Assembly: GCA_030830725.1 (NCBI GenBank)
Contig: JAURMN010000115.1
Coordinates: 1 to 6,010 of the forward strand
From: Balneolales bacterium
Lineage (GTDB): Bacteria > Bacteroidota > Rhodothermia > Balneolales > Balneolaceae
DNA length: 6,010 bases
Direction: 5' to 3'
Positions 1 to 5,771 of the stretch are shown here, piece by piece. Each line of letters begins with the position of its first letter. Within the stretch, counting starts at the first letter, position 1. The translations under genes were made by a program, and so were the position numbers. The notes under the pieces were generated by a model. It had not been told where the DNA came from and searched no databases. It saw nothing but the letters and a program-made list of their open reading frames with translations.

Positions 1-2
1 AT

Positions 3-122
3 GATGTTCAAGAACTTCGCGAGAAAGAACAAGAAACCCTCGGATCCTTTGGCCTCGTCGATGGCGACCGTGGCATCTATCACATCCCAATCGACAGTGC
101 AATCAGCCTCATCGCCGAATAG
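3..122 (+). CDS. C-terminal tail of an upstream gene (small conserved protein next to SCO1 in oxidase clusters), 5' partial
   Basis: Reading from base 3 gives 39 codons ending at TAG (120-122). The tail ends with GLVDGDRGIYHIPIDSAISL followed by IAE. From memory, this resembles the C-terminus (roughly 'GWVDxxxGxxxIPIDxAMxLxAE') of small, often membrane-anchored proteins of unknown function encoded just before SCO1/SenC in bacterial respiratory clusters, including ones with alternative complex III. That is family knowledge and was not checked by a search. Only the tail is visible, so the full length and any membrane segment cannot be judged. The frame lies over the 5' end of the longest possible SCO1 reading frame. 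I take it as the real coding frame here because its residues look like a conserved protein, while the overlapping frame gives only a low-complexity Ser/Thr/Ala/Lys stretch. The product's role is unknown. Confidence 0.68.
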   Translation, partial: DVQELREKEQETLGSFGLVDGDRGIYHIPIDSAISLIAE

Positions 123-129
123 TAAGATT

Positions 130-1050
130 TTGGCCGACGGTCTTTTCCGGTTCCAAGCCCAAGTCCCGTTTCTCAGCATTACATTCATCTGGCTCTTTTT
201 TTTAATTGTAATATTCGCGCCCCTCTCCTTCGCTCAGATTGCCACTACTTCCCCGCAGAGCCTCTCCGGTGTCGGCCTCGATGAAAAACTCGGTGAAGTG
301 CTCCCACTCGACCTCCCATTCCTCTCACACGACGGCCAGCCGATTATGTTGGGTGACATTGCAAAAGAGGGAAAACCCATTCTGTTGAATCCCCTTTATT
401 ATGAGTGCCCGGTACTCTGCAATCTGGTGATTGACGGTGTGGCCAACAGCATGGAAAAACTCGATTGGATTCCCGGAGATGAGTTTATCATTGTCTCATT
501 TACGGTAGACACGACAGAGGGACCGAAAGAAGCCTCCAAAACCCGCGATCGGATCTTGAAACAGCTTTCTAAAGCACTTAATACCACCCCAGAGCGCATG
601 GAATTGATCGAAAAGGGATGGTATTTTTTGAGCGACGGGCCTAAGGGAATTGAAATCAGCGATACAAGCGATGCCACACTTGGCTCTGCCACACTCCTTG
701 CAGATGCCATCGGGTTCCGATACAAACCCGAGCCCATCACCGGCGAAATCATCCACCCGGCCGCCGTTGCGTTTATTTCGAGTAGCGAGAATACCCTCAC
801 TATCACCCGCTACCTCTATGGCTTTTCCTTCGATCCGTTCGACCTCAAAAACGCCCTCTTTGAAGCAGCAGACGGAAAGATCGGACGCACCATCGAACAA
901 GCATTACTTTATTGCTACACCTACGACCCAAATTCACGCTCCTACGTCCCATTGGCATGGAACATAATGAAGCTTGGAGGGTTGGCAACAGCTGGATTTT
1001 TGGGTATATTCTTGACTGTCTTATGGCTGCGCGGAAGACGGGCAGCCTGA
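130..1050 (+). CDS. SCO1/SenC family copper chaperone for cytochrome c oxidase assembly
   Basis: Thioredoxin-fold SCO proteins deliver copper to, or reduce, the CuA site of oxidase subunit II on the periplasmic side. Numbering from the proposed TTG start (306 aa): a signal peptide or N-terminal anchor at about 1-35 ending in LSFA before Gln36, the copper-binding CXXXC motif CPVLC at Cys93-Cys97, the third copper ligand His209 in an IHPAAVAF context followed by TRYLYG, and a hydrophobic C-terminal helix at about 282-302 followed by RGRR. That helix would anchor the domain on the outer face of the inner membrane. The stop is certain but the start is not. The frame stays open to ATGs at 1, 4 and 61, but those overlap the tail of the upstream gene in another frame. 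TTG at 130 lies 7 bases after that gene's stop and leaves a well-formed signal peptide. No Shine-Dalgarno sequence helps decide. Next to coxB, the role in CuA assembly is well supported. Confidence 0.93.
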   Translation: MADGLFRFQAQVPFLSITFIWLFFLIVIFAPLSFAQIATTSPQSLSGVGLDEKLGEVLPLDLPFLSHDGQPIMLGDIAKEGKPILLNPLYYECPVLCNLVIDGVANSMEKLDWIPGDEFIIVSFTVDTTEGPKEASKTRDRILKQLSKALNTTPERMELIEKGWYFLSDGPKGIEISDTSDATLGSATLLADAIGFRYKPEPITGEIIHPAAVAFISSSENTLTITRYLYGFSFDPFDLKNALFEAADGKIGRTIEQALLYCYTYDPNSRSYVPLAWNIMKLGGLATAGFLGIFLTVLWLRGRRAA

Positions 1051-1147
1051 GTCGCCTCCAACGGCACTCGATAGAGCGCCCGAAGGGTCAAAACGAGATG
1101 TACCTACTGACTATCTTTTCATACAAAATCGCGGACTAAGCACCAGA

Positions 1148-2089
1148 ATGAACCGATTTCAGGATTTCTACCTCCCGCCGGCTAAAAGCACCGTTGCCGC
1201 CGACACTGACGCCCTCTTTAATTTTGTTCACATCACCAGCCTCATTTTCCTGATTGGAATCGTGGCAGCGATCTTCTACTTCGTCTACAAGTACAAGCGC
1301 AGAAGTGAGCACGATGTCACACCCGTAATCACACACAACAACGCTCTCGAAATCACTTGGTCGGTGATTCCCTTCATCCTCGTGATGATTGTGTTTGGAT
1401 GGGGATTTCGCGGATATCTAAACCTACGCACGGCCCCAACAGATGCCTACGAAGTGCGCGCGATCGGGAAAAAATGGCTCTGGGAATTCCGGTACGCCAA
1501 TGGGTTTGTAAGTGTTGGTGAACTTCATGTGCCGGAAGATCGTCCGATCAAGCTCATAATGAACTCTACAGACGTAATTCACTCCTTCTATGTGCCCGAT
1601 TACCGTATCAAACGGGATGTATTGCCGGGACGCTACAGTTCTGTGTGGTTTGAGGCCACAGAACCCGGAGAATCTACCGTTTTTTGTACCGAATATTGCG
1701 GAACTGCACACTCCAATATGATGGCGAAGGTAGTGGTGCATACCAAAGAAGATTTTGAAACCTGGATGGCCACTGCGGCTCTGGCAGACGCCGGACTTCC
1801 TCCGGTTGAGTTGGGGCAACAACTCGTACAGCGTAATGCATGCCAAACCTGTCACTCTATCGACGGGTCAGCGCTCCAGGGACCTACCTTTAAAGGAATT
1901 TTTGGCCGTCAACAGAAGATGGAAGATGGAACCGTCGTTACGGTAGATGAGAATTATATCCGTCAATCCATTCTTCAGCCACAATCCCAAATTGTAGAAG
2001 GATATTTGCCAGTAATGCCCCCTTATCAGGGTACACTGAATGATGATCAGATTAGTGCGATCATCGAATATCTAAAAACGATTGATTAA
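1148..2089 (+). CDS. coxB: Cytochrome c oxidase subunit II with fused C-terminal cytochrome c domain (caa3 type)
   Basis: This is the electron-entry subunit of the oxidase, 313 aa. Two membrane helices lie at about 27-47 and 70-90, followed by a periplasmic cupredoxin domain. The aromatic electron-entry patch KKWLWEF covers residues 108-114. The CuA ligands are all present: His145, then Cys180, Glu182, Cys184, His188 and Met191 in CTEYCGTAHSNM. After a linker at about 200-222 comes a class I cytochrome c domain. It has the haem site CQTCH at 232-236, QGPTFKGIFG at 244-253 and a likely distal Met290 in PVMPP, and it ends in the usual helix IIEYLKTID. The fused haem marks a caa3-type enzyme that can accept electrons directly from a quinol:cytochrome c oxidoreductase or a soluble cytochrome. 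There is no cleavable signal peptide or lipobox, so helix 1 probably starts export. A 97-base gap separates it from the SCO gene, and coxA follows after 18 bases. The start has no Shine-Dalgarno sequence. Confidence 0.97.
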   Translation: MNRFQDFYLPPAKSTVAADTDALFNFVHITSLIFLIGIVAAIFYFVYKYKRRSEHDVTPVITHNNALEITWSVIPFILVMIVFGWGFRGYLNLRTAPTDAYEVRAIGKKWLWEFRYANGFVSVGELHVPEDRPIKLIMNSTDVIHSFYVPDYRIKRDVLPGRYSSVWFEATEPGESTVFCTEYCGTAHSNMMAKVVVHTKEDFETWMATAALADAGLPPVELGQQLVQRNACQTCHSIDGSALQGPTFKGIFGRQQKMEDGTVVTVDENYIRQSILQPQSQIVEGYLPVMPPYQGTLNDDQISAIIEYLKTID

Positions 2090-2107
2090 CGTATCAACAC
2101 TTATCCC

Positions 2108-3850
2108 ATGGCAACAACTTCCTCCTTCACCACAGGCAAGATTTCAGCGGAGACCATCGGCGGTAATGGCGTAAGTCTCGGCGAGAAAGAGGTCAAAAAA
2201 CTCAAAATTAAACGTTTTGAGCCTGTAGAAGAACCCCAAATCCACTATCTGAACGCCGAAAAAGGCCTCTGGAGCTGGCTATCCACGGTAGACCACAAGC
2301 GGATTGGGTTAATGTACCTGGCCGCCATCGCGGTGTTCTTCCTTATCGGTGGAACATTGGCTGTACTCCTCAGAACCGAGCTTCTGACTCCGGCCAAAAC
2401 CTTCATGGACGCCGATACCTACAATCAGATCTTCACCCTGCACGGGGCCATCATGATCTTTTTCTTCTTGGTGCCTTCGGTCCCTGCGGTTTTAGGTAAC
2501 TTTATCCTGCCCATTCAGTTAGGGGCTAAAGATGTGGCCTTCCCTCGACTTAACCTGGCCTCGTTCTACATCTATTTGATTGGTGCGATTTTCGCCTTCG
2601 TGAGTATCACCACTGGCGGAATTGACACCGGATGGACTTTCTACACTCCTTATAGCTCCTCCACTGGCGGAAATGTGATGATGATGACTCTTGGGGTTTT
2701 CATCCTCGGGTTCTCCTCCATCCTAACCGGGGTGAACTTTATTGTCACCATTCATAAGCTTCGTGCTCCGGGTCTCACTTGGAACAAGCTTCCACTCAAT
2801 CTCTGGGGACTCTACGCCACCTCCATCATCCAGATTCTGGCAACACCCGTTCTGGCCATCACACTGCTGCTTCTCACCATGGAGCGCGCACTCGGAATCG
2901 GAATCTTTGACCCGGCATTGGGCGGTGACCCTGTTCTCTTCCAGCACTTTTTCTGGTTCTATTCCCACCCGGCTGTGTACATCATGATCGTGCCTGGCTT
3001 CGGAATCATTAGCGAAGTGATTTCCACATTCTCACGCAAAACGATTTTCGGGTACTGGGCGATTGCCCTCTCCTCTCTGGCCATCGCCTTCATCGGCTTC
3101 CTGGTATGGGGTCACCACATGTTCACGGCAGGGCAATCTTCCCTTGCTACGATGGTCTTCTCTTTCCTTACCTTCCTGGTCGGGATTCCAACCGGGATTA
3201 AGATCTTCAACTGGCTGGCCACGATGTACAAAGGCTCGATCCAGCTCTCCACACCGATGCTATACGCATTAATTTTCCTTTTCCAATTCACCATCGGTGG
3301 ATTTACCGGGGTAATGCTTGGAGCTTTGTCTGTGGATATTCACTTACATGACACCTACTACGTGGTGGCTCACTTCCACTATGTGATGATGGGCGGTATG
3401 GTAATGGCCTTCTTGGCTGGTCTACACTACTGGTGGCCTAAAATGTTCGGAACCATGTACTCTGAGTTCTGGGCTAAAGTTTCGGCCACACTTGTATTTG
3501 TGGGCTTTAACGTCACTTTCTTCCCACAGTTTATTATGGGAGCTCAAGGAATGCCACGTCGCTATTACAATTATATTGATCAATTCCAGCCATTCCACGT
3601 GACCTCAACCATAGGGTCCTACATCATGGCGGTAGGATTCACGATTATGGCGATTTATTTACTCCATGCGCTCATCAAAGGCCGTAAAGCTTCAGCTAAC
3701 CCATGGGGAAGCCGCGCATTGGAATGGCAAATTCCTTCGCCAGCACCGGCACACAATTTTGATCATACACCTGTTGTGCTCAATGGTCCCTATGACTACC
3801 ACAGACCGATGAGCGAATTCCAGATGGGTGTGGCAGACAAGAAACACTAA
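2108..3850 (+). CDS. coxA: Cytochrome c oxidase subunit I, A2-type haem-copper oxidase
   Basis: This is the catalytic subunit, which reduces O2 to water and pumps protons. It is 580 aa, within the family range, with about 12 membrane helices after a hydrophilic N-terminal stretch of about 55 residues. The low-spin haem ligands are His112 (TLHGAIMIFF) and His424. The high-spin haem ligand is His422 (AHFHYV). The CuB ligands are His287, His336 and His337 (VWGHHMF), and Tyr291 is the residue expected to cross-link to His287. The D-channel entry is Asp142 in GAKDVAFPR, with Asn131 nearby. The K-channel lysine is Lys365 in PTGIKIFNW. Helix VI reads YSHPAVY (285-291), so the usual glutamate (GHPEVY) is absent and the Tyr-Ser pair replaces it. 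This is the A2 subclass signature. Subunit III is encoded separately and is not fused to the C-terminus. Whether the haems are type A or O cannot be read from sequence, and no haem A/O synthase gene is in the window. Confidence 0.98.
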   Translation: MATTSSFTTGKISAETIGGNGVSLGEKEVKKLKIKRFEPVEEPQIHYLNAEKGLWSWLSTVDHKRIGLMYLAAIAVFFLIGGTLAVLLRTELLTPAKTFMDADTYNQIFTLHGAIMIFFFLVPSVPAVLGNFILPIQLGAKDVAFPRLNLASFYIYLIGAIFAFVSITTGGIDTGWTFYTPYSSSTGGNVMMMTLGVFILGFSSILTGVNFIVTIHKLRAPGLTWNKLPLNLWGLYATSIIQILATPVLAITLLLLTMERALGIGIFDPALGGDPVLFQHFFWFYSHPAVYIMIVPGFGIISEVISTFSRKTIFGYWAIALSSLAIAFIGFLVWGHHMFTAGQSSLATMVFSFLTFLVGIPTGIKIFNWLATMYKGSIQLSTPMLYALIFLFQFTIGGFTGVMLGALSVDIHLHDTYYVVAHFHYVMMGGMVMAFLAGLHYWWPKMFGTMYSEFWAKVSATLVFVGFNVTFFPQFIMGAQGMPRRYYNYIDQFQPFHVTSTIGSYIMAVGFTIMAIYLLHALIKGRKASANPWGSRALEWQIPSPAPAHNFDHTPVVLNGPYDYHRPMSEFQMGVADKKH

Positions 3851-3886
3851 TGTGTTACCACTGTATTTTAGGTTAAAGCCAAACAG

Positions 3887-4666
3887 ATGAATGTTCTAGA
3901 ATTTGGAGCCGCTTTACTGGGAAATACATTTGGAGATCATCGTTTTGTCCGGTTAACTCCTTTTCAAAAACCTTGGATTCTTTTTTACGATAAGCTAGAT
4001 CGCAAAATTTTCAAGATAGATTCTAGATCAAGAATTGATTCTATAACTGCGAATCAAATCTTTACACAAGAGGATTATTCCGTTCGTAGAATCAAACGTA
4101 ACCCGGATATTCAAAGTCGATATCAATCAATCCTTGCAAGTGGTAAAACACCTCTGATCATTGACTGTGGCTGCAATATTGGACTTTCCAGCTACTATTT
4201 TTCTAAGATCTATCCAAAAAGTTATGTGGTAGGAATTGAACCTTCTGCTGATAACGTTGAAATGGCAAACCAAATCTGTAGTCCATTAGGAAATGTATCC
4301 ATAAAACAAGCAGCTATTGGGTCTAAAGAAGGGTATGTGGAAATCAAAAATCAAAATGCAGATGCCAATAAATTTGAAGTGATTCAACGTGCAAAAGCAT
4401 CTATCCCATTACTAACCATTCCTATGATTCAACAAGAAGTACCAAATCATGAGTTATTCATCGTAAAAGTAGACATTGAAGGGTTTGAAAAAAATCTATT
4501 TTCTAGCAATACTGAATGGATAGATGAATGTTTCACCTTGTTTGTGGAACCACACGATTGGATGTTCCCAAAAGAACAAACCATTCGTAATTTTTTATCC
4601 GTAGTTTCAGGATATAATCGGGATTTTCTCATTTTTGAGGATAATATCATTTCCATAAAAAATTAA
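3887..4666 (+). CDS. FkbM-family SAM-dependent methyltransferase inserted between coxA and coxC
   Basis: This is a 259-aa cytosolic protein with no signal peptide or membrane helix. The class I methyltransferase core begins at about residue 89. Motif I is IIDCGCNIGLSS (91-102), a glycine-rich SAM-binding loop. The acidic end of the next strand is Glu118 in VVGIEPSADN. The FkbM hallmark KVDIEGFEKNLF spans 194-205, and VEPHDWMF (220-227) follows. FkbM proteins are mostly O-methyltransferases acting on sugars, polysaccharides or polyketides, and the substrate here cannot be inferred. The gene lies 36 bases after coxA and 22 before coxC on the same strand, so it is probably co-transcribed, yet nothing ties it to oxidase function. 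Its base composition differs: two 60-base rows counted by hand (4141 and 4321) gave 40% and 32% GC, against 52% for a coxA row (2581), and its codons favour A/T endings. I infer recent horizontal acquisition. No transposase or insertion-sequence ends flank it. Confidence 0.93.
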   Translation: MNVLEFGAALLGNTFGDHRFVRLTPFQKPWILFYDKLDRKIFKIDSRSRIDSITANQIFTQEDYSVRRIKRNPDIQSRYQSILASGKTPLIIDCGCNIGLSSYYFSKIYPKSYVVGIEPSADNVEMANQICSPLGNVSIKQAAIGSKEGYVEIKNQNADANKFEVIQRAKASIPLLTIPMIQQEVPNHELFIVKVDIEGFEKNLFSSNTEWIDECFTLFVEPHDWMFPKEQTIRNFLSVVSGYNRDFLIFEDNIISIKN

Positions 4667-4667
4667 C

Positions 4668-4682
4668 TTGTAACGCTTACAA
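4668..4682. repeat. Perfect 15-bp inverted repeat at the methyltransferase-coxC junction
   Basis: TTGTAA-CGC-TTACAA has perfect 6-bp arms around a 3-base centre. It starts one base after the methyltransferase stop and ends 6 bases before the coxC ATG. As RNA it would be a weak AU-rich hairpin with a tight loop and no following U-run, so it does not read as an intrinsic terminator. A protein-binding operator, a scar of the insertion, or chance are all possible. No second copy was seen in the window. The symmetry is certain; the function is unknown. Confidence 0.35.
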
Positions 4683-4688
4683 TTCATC

Positions 4689-5354
4689 ATGTCATCATCT
4701 GATATTGCAATAGATTCAGGAGCGCACAACTCACACGTGCAGCACCATTTTGTGAATTCCGAACAACAGTTCGAGTCGTCCAAAATGGGAATGTGGGTGT
4801 TTCTTGTTACTGAAATCCTCTTTTTCGGTGGCTTATTTCTCGCTTACATTGTCTACAGAGCCTGGAATCCAGAGCTCTATACGGCAGCCAGTGAGGAGCT
4901 CAATACCATTTGGGGTGCGGTAAACACCTTGGTGCTCATCGGATCCTCTCTCACTGTTGCCATGGCGATTCGCTCCGCACAGATGAATCAGCAAAAAGGT
5001 ATCGTGATCAATTTGGCCATAACGATTGCGTTGGCATGCGTATTTATGGTGATTAAATACTTTGAATACGCCCACAAATTCCATTTAGGTATTTTTCCGG
5101 GTGAATATTACACCTACACGGGTATTGATCATCCTAAAGCCAATATCTTTTTTAGTATTTATTACATGATGACCGGGTTACACGGGATTCACGTGCTTAT
5201 CGGGATAGGGTTAATGATCTGGCTGATCGTGAAAGCCCGTAAAGGCGCCTTCAGTTCTGAGTATTACACTCCAGTTGAGATCACCGGTCTCTACTGGCAC
5301 TTGGTGGACGTGATCTGGATTTTCCTGTTCCCACTTCTTTATTTGATTGATTGA
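4689..5354 (+). CDS. coxC: Cytochrome c oxidase subunit III
   Basis: This is a membrane subunit that packs against subunit I near the D-channel entry and stabilises proton uptake and turnover. It has no metal. At 221 aa it is the short five-helix form common in bacterial caa3 enzymes; helices lie at about 35-57, 75-96, 104-126, 152-181 and 200-220. Family motifs are SKMGMWVFLVTEILFFGG (31-48, with Glu42), KYFEYAHKF (123-131, with Glu126), MTGLHGIHV (161-169, with His165 and His168) and YWHLVDVIWIFLFPLLYL (202-219, with His204 and Asp207). The N-terminal 30 residues are hydrophilic and contain four histidines. Composition returns to that of coxA/coxB, in contrast with the preceding methyltransferase gene. 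The ATG at 4689 has no Shine-Dalgarno sequence, but it places the conserved first helix at the usual distance from the N-terminus. Confidence 0.97.
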   Translation: MSSSDIAIDSGAHNSHVQHHFVNSEQQFESSKMGMWVFLVTEILFFGGLFLAYIVYRAWNPELYTAASEELNTIWGAVNTLVLIGSSLTVAMAIRSAQMNQQKGIVINLAITIALACVFMVIKYFEYAHKFHLGIFPGEYYTYTGIDHPKANIFFSIYYMMTGLHGIHVLIGIGLMIWLIVKARKGAFSSEYYTPVEITGLYWHLVDVIWIFLFPLLYLID

Positions 5355-5397
5355 GTGCGGGATTGGTGGAAACGATTCCATCCTCCTGTAATTAATT

Positions 5398-5403
5398 TAT
5401 AAC
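5398..5403 (+). promoter_or_regulatory. Weak -10-like element in the AT-rich coxC-coxD gap
   Basis: The 71-base gap between coxC and coxD contains an AT-rich run with TATAAC, which matches a sigma70-type -10 at most positions and lies 22 bases before the coxD ATG. The hexamer 17 bases upstream (ATTCCA) is a poor -35. It could be an internal start that boosts coxD and the downstream hydrolase, or simply an AT-rich spacer. The transcription signals of this organism are unknown, so this is only a candidate. Confidence 0.15.
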
Positions 5404-5425
5404 GACGAAATTAAGACCCATCAAA

Positions 5426-5767
5426 ATGAGCACTGCACCACATTCTTCTGAAGCCACTCACAGCGAACACCATCATCATGTTTCTTCTGCCACGTTTATT
5501 TGGTTGATCGGAACCGCTCTGTTTGTGCTCACCGCTATCACTGTTGGTGTGCACTTCATTCACATTCCAGCCCCTTGGAATATTATCGTGGCGATCGGAG
5601 TGGCGGTTGTGAAGGCTTTCTTGGTAGTTGCCTTCTTTATGAATCTTTACTGGGACTCCAAATTCAACTCCCTCCTTCTAGTCATGTCTATCGTATTCCT
5701 GGTCTTGCTGTTTGGCATAACGCTGTTAGATACACTATTCCGAGCGGATCCGATTCCAGCGTTTTAA
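5426..5767 (+). CDS. coxD: Cytochrome c oxidase subunit IV, prokaryotic small subunit (CoxD/CtaF-like)
   Basis: This is a small membrane subunit of the aa3/caa3 oxidase with a presumed assembly or stability role and no cofactor. It has 113 aa, matching the prokaryotic subunit IV family (COX4_pro type), with three helices at about 22-44, 51-73 and 82-104. The diagnostic stretch is VVKAFLVVAFFMNLYWDSKF (61-80), with Lys63 before the second half of helix 2. The N-terminus is His-rich, with six histidines in the first 18 residues including four in a row (15-18), and is expected to face the cytoplasm. It follows coxC after a 71-base gap and precedes the next start by only 4 bases. An overlapping longer frame at 5500-5913 is a shadow, since its translation has no family features. 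Confidence 0.95.
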   Translation: MSTAPHSSEATHSEHHHHVSSATFIWLIGTALFVLTAITVGVHFIHIPAPWNIIVAIGVAVVKAFLVVAFFMNLYWDSKFNSLLLVMSIVFLVLLFGITLLDTLFRADPIPAF

Positions 5768-5771
5768 GCGA

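Noticed and set aside
399..900. Long minus-strand open frames of about 135 codons opposite the SCO1 gene
   Set aside because: They are antisense to a gene with clear conserved motifs, and their translations show no domain or plausible membrane pattern.
1025..1047. Perfect 6-bp inverted repeat GGCTGC/GCAGCC with an 11-base loop at the end of the SCO1 gene, considered as a terminator
   Set aside because: It lies within coding sequence, has no following T-run, and the operon continues downstream, so chance in a GC-rich Arg/Ala coding stretch is likely.
1051..1147. The 97-base SCO1-coxB gap, considered for a small gene (ATG 1098 to TAA 1139, 13 codons) or a promoter
   Set aside because: The 13-codon frame has no recognisable product. 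CTGACT (1107-1112) and TACAAA (1122-1127) are only 9 bases apart, too close for a sigma70-type promoter.
2610..2672. Direct repeat CCACTGGCGGAA at 2610-2621 and 2661-2672 inside coxA
   Set aside because: Both copies encode Thr-Gly-Gly turns in a loop of subunit I, so codon-level coincidence explains them.
3851..4688. Search for insertion-sequence ends or target-site duplications around the methyltransferase gene
   Set aside because: No matching direct repeat or terminal inverted repeat longer than about 7 of 10 bases was found, so calling a mobile element is not justified.
5360..5385. Imperfect hairpin GGTGGA/TCCATC after coxC, considered as a terminator
   Set aside because: The stem is only 6 bp with a wobble pair, and there is no T-run, so it does not support transcription ending between coxC and coxD.
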